From positions 102,675,511 through 102,739,510 of the forward strand of contig OX578277.1 in assembly GCA_951217055.1 (NCBI GenBank): DNA of 64,000 nt, read 5' to 3'. Shown in pieces: positions 55,036 through 64,000 of this stretch. The stretch comes from Gerris lacustris. Lineage: Eukaryota > Arthropoda > Insecta > Hemiptera > Gerridae. Each line of letters opens with the position of its first letter. The first letter of the stretch is position 1. The notes under the pieces are model-generated. The model was not told where the DNA came from, did no database searches, and worked only from the letters and a program-made list of their open reading frames with translations. A program made the position numbers and the translations under genes.

Positions 55036-55755
55036 TCATTATTCATTATAGATTTTAGATTGCACACACATCACCCATAATTAAATTTATAGAGGTAAAT
55101 TATTTATTATATACAGGCAGGACACATTGCGTCGACAACGAAGATTGTCCAAGGCCCACGTTGAAAGCAAAAAGTGTTGTATCAATATCTATTTTCAAAT
55201 GGCAACAAACGCTCCTCAGTATATATTTCCGTCATATAACTTGAGCATATAAATTTTAAAATTTATCGTCCAGCTTCTCAAAGTCTATATTTAAGTATAA
55301 GTATGCTTGTGTAATAGACCATATCGCACTGTGAGAATACAAGGGACACATCTCCAAATATATTTTTTTTAAATATTAAAAAAATAAAAACCAAATACCA
55401 TTTATGTATTCTAATATCAAAAGGTATTGTGCTTTTTTATAAAAACAACAAAAATAAGTTTCATTGTAGTACAGATATACCGTAATTTAGTTTTTAAAAA
55501 AACAAATATCTTCCATAGCATTTTCCCAATAATAGTTGTTTTTGAGTTACGGCCTTTGTATTCACGCAGTGCGATATATATGTCCGTACCTAAAACCGTC
55601 CGTACCGAATATACGCCCGTTACCTAAAATATTCAAAACAGTTCATATAAACGTAAAAGAAATATATTTAAAATGAGTGAGTTGATTTTTTGAATTTTTC
55701 TGAAATATAGAAAAGTAATCATTGTTTTGAATGTGTTTTTTTTATAAATAAAAAA
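55036..55755. other. AT-rich sequence, no gene
   Basis: ATATGTCCGTACCTAAAACC is mildly GC-richer near 55580. No exon supported. Confidence 0.45.
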
Positions 55756-55945
55756 ACAAAGGGGAGTAACAATCTAAAGAAGGTGTACGGAATGTTCTTC
55801 TTTAGACTGTTACTCCCCTATCAAAACAGAAGTGTGATATTCCTTTGTCCCAAATAACATTAGACTATGCACTCCTTTTTACTTAATAGTTATTAAACAA
55901 AGTCATTTAATCTAAAAAAAACATAGGGGAGTAACAATCTAAAGA
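55756..55945. repeat. Three copies of a 22-bp motif, one inverted
   Basis: GGGGAGTAACAATCTAAAGA occurs at about 55760 and 55925, and its complement TCTTTAGACTGTTACTCCCC at about 55799. They flank AT-rich sequence about 400-600 bases upstream of the putative transcript start at 56346. Confidence 0.7.
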
Positions 55946-56345
55946 AGTACCCAATGTATTTTTACCTAATGAGGGTCAACAACTTTTTTTGACTTTTTAT
56001 TTCACATAATTAGATATTCTGAGGAAATGATTCTGAAAATGTCTTTGTTTTCCAGATTATTTTCAGCGAATCTTGTGATTACCTTGATTTATTTACACAT
56101 CTGTGTTACATGGTAGCGAAATGGGGTCAATATTGCATTACAGATTTTTGTAGAAAATTTATGGTTTAACTATGTTTTAAAACCCTTCCTTAGATACACG
56201 GGATTTTACACTTGACTCAGAGGTTGCTGGCCTAAACGCTTCCCCTACCCCCTTGTTTGTCCCTTCAGAGACGCCTCCCTCCCTACCCCTTCCTCTTCAA
56301 TCTTAGCTCAGTCGTCCGTGAACCTTCTATTGAAGCGGTTCACTT

Positions 56346-58160
56346 TCAGTCAGCAACGTCAACCTGGCTTTTGCTATTATAATATAGTTTGTAGTTATTA
56401 TATTAGTGAGTTTTATTTTTTAATGTCGGTTGTGTTAATTACTTGTGCTTCATAATTTAATAGTTACACGAAGGCGGATGGTCAGTGATTCGACTCCTCT
56501 CTTCTCCATACTTAGTTGTCAAGTAAGTTTCATCTTTATATAATATCAGCATAGTTCTGTTGACCAATTAATTGGGTAAATTTGAACTACGTGACCCACC
56601 TGTTTATAATTGTACGATTTACTTTTAACACTTAACTTTACTTTCAATTTAAATTCCGACATTTTAAAACGATTCCGGTCTTTTTTTTTTTTTTTTTTTT
56701 TTTTTTCATTTAAATAAGACTTAAAATTAAAATCCTTGGTTTGGATTCGATTCGATCATAATCAATCATTGTTCATAAAGGGTATCAATATATTTTGTAT
56801 ATATCATTACTTCTTTTGCAATCATATTGCATCTTAATCTCATATTGCAAGATAAGTCTATATAAATATTTTATTAATTAAATTTTCTTTATTCACTAAT
56901 TATATTTTTGTGTAATTTTGTTGTAGCTTCTTTGTGACTTCAATACCCTGAAAGGGAGAACATACTGTATGACAGGCTCACATCTCTTCAACCATCCAAA
57001 CAATTGAAGGTAAATTTCCCCTTTACTGGTTATGTAAAATTCCCGGGAATTTAGAATCATTTGAATATTCCTGTGAATTTTTATAAACTCCCAGGAATTT
57101 ATGATTTTTAGTAAAACCTAACACAATTACTGGTTAATGGCTACGTAATTAATTGTTTATTAATTATACATAAATTAAGTCTAATTAAACTTTTTTTGTA
57201 TATTAGGTATAAGAAAAAAAAAAAATAAATAATTATTTCTAAACAAAATAGGAAATCCCTGGACTCTGAACTTAACAATCATCTTGATCTTTAAACAAAT
57301 TGAAAAAGTATTGATTGTAAGATACAAAATTAATTGCTAATGTAAATACTATTACATAAGCAGTCAAATTAATATCTCATTTCAATTGTAAACATTAATT
57401 TAAAATAATTATACATGATACATTACACTGCTTTTAAAAACAATTTTCTACCCATTTGTTTTAATTTATTTAATTAAACTACAAAAATATTAAACGTTTT
57501 TATAAATTTCCATTTATGGAATATTACCAGAAAATCATTGGGAATATTCCCATTTTTAAATTCCCTCCCCAATGGGAATATTATCGACTCACATCACTAC
57601 CCTCTTCTATAATATATCTGAAGAAGTAATAGTTTCTTCTAACTAACTTAGCTTGGTTTTTTATTCAATAAATATATAATTAAATTTGTTTTATTAATAA
57701 AACAAATTTATAAAGGTGTACCCTGTAGTACACATTTCCTTCTGGCTCTGACATTTTACTCAGGCACTCTTGTGAGGTGATTTTGCTTACTGATATAATT
57801 ATAATATTAATTTGGTTGGTGTTATTTATTTTTCCAGTTGGGAACGGTCTGTCGGAGAACATTGGAGCCCTATTTCTTATCTCCTACATCCTAAAAAGAT
57901 CCCGGCGTAAGCGAAGTCTGGTTGGAATTCATCAAAGGCAGAGATATACGAGTATGTTAAAACTTACTTATTTGCACACCTCAAATTTATTTTTAAACCC
58001 TTGGATTTACATTAAATTACTCATGGGCAGCAAAAAAATAAATACAAAATTTGTATATAAAAAATATAAATAATTAATGTAAATAACTTTTAAAATTTGT
58101 CAAAAAATATTACTTATACTTTTATTAATTATTTGTAATAAACATTTAAGAAAAACAGAA
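56346..58160 (+). ncRNA. Putative three-exon transcript, short or no coding potential
   Basis: An initiator-like TCAGTC (56346-56351) follows a GC-richer stretch (56200-56340). Possible exon 1 ends at 56522 before GTAAGT; exon 2 is 56927-57009 between TTGTTGTAG and GTAAAT; exon 3 starts at 57838 after a pyrimidine-rich TTTTTCCAG, with AATAAA near 58136. The only ATG-led frame across exons 1-2 starts at 56478 (MVSDSTPLFSILSCQ ...) and is 41 codons, ending 2 bases before the donor. Longer frames in exon 3 lack an upstream ATG. Splice signals alone support this, so it is tentative. Confidence 0.3.
57035..57600. mobile_element. Element with AATTCCCGGGAATT palindromes, possibly hAT-like
   Basis: AATTCCCGGGAATT at 57038-57051, CCTGTGAATTTTTATAAACT and CCCAGGAATTT nearby, GGGAATATTCCC at 57540 and CCCATTTTTAAATTCCC. 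The right end reads TAGTGATGTGAGTCGATAAT on the minus strand, like a hAT terminus, but no matching left end was found. Confidence 0.45.
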
Positions 58161-58352
58161 TTTATTTAAATTGTTTTATTTAATTTGAGCTGTACAAATT
58201 AATGAAATTTGTCGAGAAATATTACCTATAATTTTATTAATTATTGTATCAATTTATTTATTAAATATGACATTGTTATTTGTTAGATATAACATTGTTA
58301 TTGATATAATATACATTTTCTATTGATATAAATTAATTTATTATTTATTATA

Positions 58353-58919
58353 GTCCAGGAGATAGCGTGCAAACAAGTGTCTGACTAACATCAAGCTAGA
58401 ATTTTGTGTATAAGTAAATGTTTTGGTGCCTTTTAAGAATATGTGGTCAGCTAAGTTCGTCTCAGGGACATAGTTTGGCAATTCGGCATTTAAAAAAAAA
58501 CAAACCGGTGGAGAGCGGCCATGTCCCGCCCTTTTTGGTGGACAATCTGGTTTTCATGATCCTGAGTTAGAACTTAGTTAGTAGACAAATTATCAAGTTG
58601 ATGGTAGTTTGTCCCTTGACAGGGGAACACTTTTCGAGTCATACTTGACTAACTAATTATTACGTGACAAATTACCATCAAATTAAAAATTGGTCTACTA
58701 ACTAAGTTCGTACTCAGGATCATGAGAATCACATTGTCCACCAAAGAGGGCGGGACATGGCCACTCTCCGCCGTTTTTTTTTTTTTTTCAAATGCTACTG
58801 CCAAGCTTGTCCCGCAGACGAACTTAGCCGACCATATATTCATAAAAGGCGCCAAAACATTTACTTATACACAAAATTTTAGCTTGGTCAGACACTTTTC
58901 TGCACGCTATCTCATGGAC
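58353..58919. mobile_element. Long-TIR MITE, family P, copy 5 (567 bp)
   Basis: GTCCAGGAGATAGCGTGC and GCACGCTATCTCATGGAC with TA at 58351-58352 and 58920-58921. The inner variant GTCCCGCCCTTTTTGGTGG differs from other copies. Confidence 0.87.
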
Positions 58920-59430
58920 TATTACTTTATTGTGATGTCACTCGTTAATGTAATTTTTTGTATTACTTAAAATTTAATAATGGGTACTATAATATAATGA
59001 ATAATATATGACTGGGATTTATAAATATTTTTAGGATTTATTTTGGATTCATAATTTGTTTTCCTTTATTTAATTTTAAAAAAAAAATTTTTAATCAATC
59101 TGTTATAATTGTAAAATAAAAAATAAAAATTGTACATAAAAAAATAAAATAGTATAATTGTAAAATAACATAATTGTTAGTAAATGAAATAGTAAAGAAA
59201 AGTAATTTGCATAATTTTATCGTATAAATTTAATTATCATATATGCGTATGGATTTAAATTTACAAGTTTTTTTCATCATGTGTCTGATTTTCTTCACAT
59301 AATTTTAGTTAAGTAATCATTTTTGTTTGGTATCAGAAAATAAAATATATTTTTTCATGCTTAATTTCTTTTAATTTGTTGTCAAAACCCTATTCACCAT
59401 GCATACAATTACTGTAAATATGCATTGTGT
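58920..59430. other. AT-rich sequence, no gene
   Basis: Nothing recognised. Confidence 0.5.
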
Positions 59431-59630
59431 GATGCAAAGATGGCCCTGCCAATTTTGGGCAAAACTGAAAACTAAAGCGAAAAATAGGAAGAAAATAGTT
59501 GTGCTATTATAATTTTAGGAATTTGGCTCTTAGCTAAAATCTTAAAATTATAATAGCTCAACTAATTTTTCCCTAGATTTTCGTTTTAGTTTTCAGTTTT
59601 GCCTAAAATTGGCAGGGTCATCTTTGCATC
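59431..59630. mobile_element. 200-bp fold-back element
   Basis: GATGCAAAGATGGCCCTGCC and GGCAGGGTCATCTTTGCATC at the two ends; arms of about 90 bp continue through GCAAAACTGAAAACTAAA / TTTAGTTTTCAGTTTTGC. It may interrupt the family V copy that follows. Confidence 0.82.
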
Positions 59631-59635
59631 ATAGA

Positions 59636-60491
59636 ATGCTAGCCATGTATCACAGTTAATCATACCTGTGGTACAAGTGGCACAGTGCAAGATGTATGCA
59701 CTATAAACCATGTATTATAGAGAGAACTATAATGCAATACAATGGAACATAGAAAAGTAACTGTGATACTTTTACAGAGGGAGGGTAATTCATAGTAGTA
59801 TTAACTGAAATTTATATGTAAGGTACTGTAATTCTTAGAAAGTGGACAATGTTACACGTACAAGTGGACTATGATAATTGGAGATTAATGGATGCTACAT
59901 ACACTTTTTACCATGAGGCATGGCCTGCAACTGTCTACTGCACCATGAAACATAAGAGCTTATCTGTAATTCATGGCCTGCAATAAAGCTGCAGTACGGT
60001 AATACTTGTACAGAGAGGGTTATTCATAGTAATAATAACTGAGATTTATGTGTAACCTACTGTAATTCATAAGAACTTGACGATCTTACATGTACAAGTG
60101 GCGCAAAAGGACTGTGATGATTAGGGATTAATTGATGAAGCATAGACTATTTACCATGAGTCATGGACATACTTTAAACTGCCGTACACCGAAACATAGG
60201 AGGATATCTATGTTTCCCAGATCACTTATTAACCAGTGATCTTTGTTTCAAAGATCACTGCTAATACGTTCCCTGTGATACATAGACAGCCCCATCTATG
60301 TTTCATAACCAGATATCTTCTTTCCTCAATATAGATAACGACTCCATGTTTCATGTGCAAATTCATAATGCAAGAATCATAGAAATCGCATTCTGTGAAA
60401 CATAGTAGCTTACCCCGAGTGACCAATTTTAACCAATGAACTATGATTCATATGATTTTACACTTGTTTTGTACGAACATTTTTTTCAGTG
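59636..60491 (+). mobile_element. Element family V, right-end copy with internal duplication
   Basis: Ends ATTTTTTTCAGTG, the inverse of the left end CACTGAAAAAAAT. A block of about 225 bp (TTCATAGTAGTATTAACTGA ... AAGTGG) is repeated from about 60010. GAAACATAG/CTATGTTTC words recur throughout, especially 60180-60410. Confidence 0.65.
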
Positions 60492-60904
60492 CTTCACGAA
60501 CCATTGTGGGCTCACATTTAAGTCTGGGCAAAGGGACCTAACTTCTCGCTTTGGTCTACGGACTGAAAGGAGAGCATATGCAGGTCCATTGGGGGCAGTT
60601 CCCGATGTCCAACTAGAGGAAACTCAACTATGATGATTTGATATTTTTTACAGTTTAATATATTCCATAAATCACTTAAAATTGTAACTCAAATGGGTGA
60701 AAACACCGGCGAAAGAAGTTTATACTGCATAATGTCGGCTTTTATTCGATGTTTATCTTACTCTACGACACGGAAACCGTCTTTAATCAAGTTTCATGAA
60801 ATTACGAAAAGTAATACCCAAGATACAAGACATATATGTCACCGATAAGTAACATTAATACGATAAAATTTTTAGTATAAAATGTTGCAATTTTACATAA
60901 AGAA
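60492..60904. other. Unassigned sequence
   Basis: GTGGGCTCACATTTAAGTCT to CAACTAGAGGAAACTCAAC is of mixed composition, but the frame across it (60436-60633) runs out of the transposon end and is not supported. Confidence 0.4.
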
Positions 60905-60962
60905 AACGATCGTACGCAGAAACCGGTGATTATCGCCTCACGTAGTTACGCGCCTTACTTGT
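60905..60962 (+). repeat. Repeat family H, right end only
   Basis: CGCAGAAACCGGTGATTATC then GCCTCACGTAGTTACGCGCC, matching the right terminus of 48746-49239. Confidence 0.8.
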
Positions 60963-61127
60963 ATAGACTATATTTTGCACCTACCTGGGCATCTTCAGGC
61001 CTTAAATTGAATTATCCATAAATTAAAATATATAGTATAAAAACAAAAACAAATCACAATTTGGAGTAATCGTTACAACCAACACTCCTATTCCATGTTA
61101 ACGAGTTTTTTCATTTTCATCCCTTAA

Positions 61128-61311
61128 AGGCCCATACATGGTCAAACATTTTGCGCAAACATGATGTTTGCGCAAACCTGATGTCGGGCAAATTTAGGCC
61201 ATACACATCAAACTTCATGTTTGCGCAAACATCAAACAGCCCCATACATGGTCAAAAATGTTTGCGCAAACCTGATGTTTGCGCAAACATTTTGATCGTG
61301 TATGGGGGCCT
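61128..61311. mobile_element. Harbinger-like MITE (184 bp) with GTTTGCGCAAAC palindromes
   Basis: Left AGGCCCATACATGGTCAAA and right TTTGATCGTGTATGGGGGCC with TAA (or TTAA) on both sides. TTTGCGCAAAC occurs five times. Internally CCCATACATGGTCAAA is repeated, so the element looks like a dimer of a smaller unit. Confidence 0.82.
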
Positions 61312-62010
61312 TAAGACCTACTAAAAAACAAAGAATATAACGAAACATAAGGGATCAACTAAAGAAAATAGACAAATATAATTCAAATTTGAAGATATAT
61401 ATATATATATATATTTTTTTTTTTGTTACTTAGATTATTATATAACTTGTACCAAACATGTCAACTTTTTGAAGAAGTTTCGAAACTTTTCATTTTAGCT
61501 TGTCTTTAGTATATTTGAAGTAAACTTTTTATTCTTTAAAGTAACTGGGCGATCAAGGAGGCATATCATCCGTGTTTCTTCAAGATACAAACCTGATTCT
61601 ATCTCTCGTGGCTTTACTAATGATAAAATAATAATGGTTCACTTATTCTTTTATCCCTGTTCCACTCTTGATGTCTAAAAAAGCCTAATATCTCTTTTCA
61701 TCAGAGATTCTCTAACACTCAAAATCTACTCTAATTTCTAGTCTAACAACGACTATAATTTCATTGCTTTTTTTCTTGTGTAATTTGTTTGGACAATTAC
61801 TTGCTTTAATAAGAGTTCCTGCCACACCTTGAGGACGTTGATCTAAGCTATATGTCCTAATATCATAAATAAATCATGTTTGTTCCTTGATTGAAGGTAG
61901 GTTCACAGCTAGAAGATCTCGGCACGTATCCGGCTATATATAGATAACAATATATTCATGAATCCACAGAGTCGTCGTCGCTTGTTTCCCCCACCCTCCA
62001 GGCCGCCAGT
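61312..62010. other. AT-rich sequence, no gene
   Basis: A TATATA tract near 61391-61413. Nothing else recognised. Confidence 0.5.
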
Positions 62011-62215
62011 CAGGTTATAAACCCGATCAGTTCAGTCAGGTTATAAACCCCATCAGTTCAGTCAGGTTATAAACCCCATCAGTTCAGTCAGGTTATAAAC
62101 CCCATCAGTTCAGTCAGGTTATTAATCCCATCAGTTCAGTCAGGTTATAAACCCCATCAGTTCAGTCAGGTTATTAACCCCATCAGTTCAGTCAGGTTAT
62201 AAACCCCATCAGTTC
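62011..62215. repeat. 26-bp tandem repeat, about 8 units
   Basis: CAGGTTATAAACCCCATCAG then TTCAGT repeats with a period of 26 and only one or two changes per unit (for example CCCGATC, TTATTAACC), which suggests recent expansion. Confidence 0.96.
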
Positions 62216-62224
62216 TTCACCTTA

Positions 62225-62640
62225 ACGCACGATTAGCCAGTTTGTTTACATTCTAATTTGCTGTTTGTTTAATTAAAGTAACTGTTTATATCGAGTTTTT
62301 AGAGAAACAATGAGTGATTTAAGGGATAATGAGGAAAATGAGGAGAATTATACGCCTTCCAAAATAATTAATTTGGCACAAAATACAACTAATGAATAAT
62401 GTCATCTTAATCAAAAGAGAAATACGTACTTATATTCAGGAAGTTTTTTTCTGTTTATATTATCAAAAACCACAATCGTAGATAAAGTACGGTACGCAAC
62501 TCGTGCGAAAACTGCATTTTGCTTTGCTCGTGTGGTTTTACTACCCTCGCTGTCGCTCTGGTGCAAACTCCACACTCGCATGCAAAATGCTACTTTCCGC
62601 ACTAGACGCGTAACGTACTATTTCGCGTGACGTGAATTAT
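62225..62640 (+). mobile_element. Dispersed element W, copy 2
   Basis: Collinear with 37620-38060 (reverse): ACGCACGATTAGCCAG, GTAACTGTTTATATCGAG, the 29-codon frame, then AATCGTAGATAAAGTACGGT, GCAAACTCCACACTCGCAT and CGCACTAGACGCGTAACG. It lacks the hairpin present beside copy 1. Confidence 0.75.
62311..62400 (+). CDS. 29-codon frame in element W, copy 2 (hypothetical)
   Basis: ATG to TAA, acidic and Asn-rich (MSDLRDNEENEENYTPSK then IINLAQNTTNE). Length and pattern match copy 1 without indels. No known family. Confidence 0.3.
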
Positions 62641-62850
62641 CCGCCATTTTGGATTTGAACATCTGATAATTTTCAGTTTGCTATTTTTTTCCTGTGTGCG
62701 CGTCAAAACGATCTTTAATACTGGAAAGTTTCATGTTTCTATCTCTATTGATTCAAAAGTTATTGGAACCGTACTGAGTGACAGACAGAGAGACGGACAC
62801 AGGAAAGAAACTATAAGGGTTTCTTTTTTTGGTTTTACCAACGAAATCCT
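62640..62850 (-). repeat. AGGGTTTCGTTGG family, reverse fragment
   Basis: Contains GTGTGCGCGTCAAAACGATC, ATTCAAAAGTTATTGGAACC, GACAGACAGAGAGACGGACA and ends GGTTTTACCAACGAAATCCT, the reverse of the family's left end. Confidence 0.82.
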
Positions 62851-63611
62851 TAAAAGACAAAATTAGAATAAACAAATAATTTTGCCCAAAAATAATGAAA
62901 CGATTCTCTCGCTTAGACGACGAATAGAAAATTAACAAATCAAGTATTCTGCCAATTAGTGTGGCACATAGCTACCTCGCGTCCAATATATAAAACTGAT
63001 AAATATTTTTGATGGGCCACTAAGCCGGATTAATGTATTTGAATTTTGAAATGAATTATATTTAGCACGATTAAGAGTAAAGATAATGAAACATTACACA
63101 TAGTAGATTCTGTGTATATACTGTTTAAATAATTTAATATACATACTTGAGTATGCTCCTCTAAAAATTTCTGTGTAATACAGTAGTGTAATGTTATATT
63201 TAATACACTTATTATATATTTATTCTTTAATATATTTTAAGTAAGAAAACAATAATTATATTGACATTGGAATAGGAACTGCGAAGTTATTTGTATGAAT
63301 AAAAAAAATAAAATAATAAGATCTCCAAAAATAAATTGGAGGAAGTTAGTCATACACAACATTTTTAGGATGTCTCTGTATCATTTGACACAAGACTAGA
63401 AAAAAAAAGAAAAATATAATCAAAAGCTTATCTTATTTAACAGAGCATTTTAACTACCACAACATTTAATTGAGATTGCTCTTCGCTTCTTATCGTTGTA
63501 TTGTTGTATTCATTTCCGGAAACTGTTTCAACGATTTAAGGAGATTGTTGGTATCGGAATCTATAATCTGGAAGAATGTCAACAAAATTATGATTCATAG
63601 TAATATTTTAC
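62851..63611. other. AT-rich sequence with a family X end
   Basis: CTGCCAATTAGTGTGGCACA at 62950 is the inverted end of family X. The rest is unassigned. Confidence 0.5.
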
Positions 63612-63870
63612 TTCTAAGATTTCAGAAGGTAACGAAAACTAATGTGATCGTTCAGATGAACGAACAATTTTGATTCCGCTTTAAAAAAAATCCTTCCGAG
63701 CTTACCGTAGGTAATGAAAGCTAATGTGATCGTTCAGAAAAGCCACCATTTTTAAGGTCTCCGATTTCAAAAAATTCAAAGTTAAAATCCGTTTTAGACA
63801 TCAAGGAACATTTTTGGTTCCGTGTCTGTCGGTCTGTCAACTAATTGTTGCGAACCTTAAGGCTCTACCG
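63612..63870 (+). repeat. Two tandem family X starts
   Basis: A degenerate start (GAAGGTAACGAAAACTAATG, 63626) is followed by a better one (TTCCGAGCTTACCGTAGG, 63694) running through CTCCGATTTCAAAAAATTC to GTGTCTGTCGGTCTGTC. Beyond 63870 to the window end nothing is recognised. Confidence 0.75.
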
Positions 63871-64000
63871 CCCTTTTAGGTTAGAAAAATCATTAATATG
63901 AAAATTTTATTGGTTCGAAGCAAGATATCAAAAATCTAAGTACAGGCTTCATTCCTAATTTTAATTCTGCACAATTTGAGCCCTATTTCAACTCCCTACT

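Noticed and set aside
4438..58970. Recurring short frame starting MAALHRFVFFKR in several places
   Set aside because: It is always in the arms of MITE family P and appears on both strands of each copy. The length varies with where flanking DNA supplies a stop, so it reflects conservation of the DNA arm and not of a protein.
52928..60491. Family V as a CACTA (EnSpm) transposon
   Set aside because: One copy starts CACTA but the others start CACTG. No 3-bp duplication or transposase was found, so only the terminal repeat is claimed.

Overview
The window is AT-rich eukaryotic DNA, most likely from an insect. The evidence is spliced exons of a methuselah-like G-protein-coupled receptor, a family best known from insects, plus a full-length non-LTR retrotransposon of the Jockey/CR1 type and very many short inverted-repeat transposons. 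The species cannot be named from the sequence. There is no prokaryotic gene organisation, CRISPR array or ribosomal operon.

Host gene. On the minus strand five exons (42291-42369, 18330-18517, 15470-15635, 13161-13253, 10743-11001) join in phase with GT/AG boundaries. They encode transmembrane segments 3 to 7 and the cytoplasmic tail of a methuselah-like family B receptor. The piece spans 31.6 kb and has one 23.8-kb intron. Exons for the ectodomain and TM1-2 were not found and should lie beyond the right edge or in unrecognised sequence above 42369. A second, weak candidate is a three-exon plus-strand transcript (about 56346-58160) with at most a 41-codon reading frame.

Mobile DNA. Nearly everything else is repeats. 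At 30805-35114 there is an apparently intact two-ORF LINE (PHD-finger ORF1, endonuclease/reverse transcriptase ORF2, 64-A tail), inserted inside an older repeat copy and antisense in the receptor intron. DNA transposons can be delimited by target-site duplications (TSDs). Four are hAT-like with 8-bp TSDs (15805-17027, 22926-23304, 36992-37194, 50052-50983). Two are Harbinger-like (15736-17219, 61128-61311). A decayed mariner-like element carries a broken transposase (43005-43864). Several families have TA duplications, including a fold-back family with five clear copies plus one diverged copy. Nesting is common: hAT in Harbinger, TA element in TA element, hAT in a 93-bp satellite, LINE in repeat.

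Other repeats. Satellite-like arrays have units of 30, 75, 93, 90 and 26 bp. A 5S-rRNA-derived SINE lies at 21540-21980 and a tRNA-like sequence sits inside an inverted-repeat element at 14508-14930. Several long dispersed families share a (TGTC)n core.

Most unusual signals. First, unrelated short transposons are each packed with their own short palindromic word. Second, a 29-codon reading frame is kept without indels in two copies of a dispersed element. Third, a (TGTC)n core is shared by otherwise dissimilar repeat families. No new defence or enzymatic system was found.
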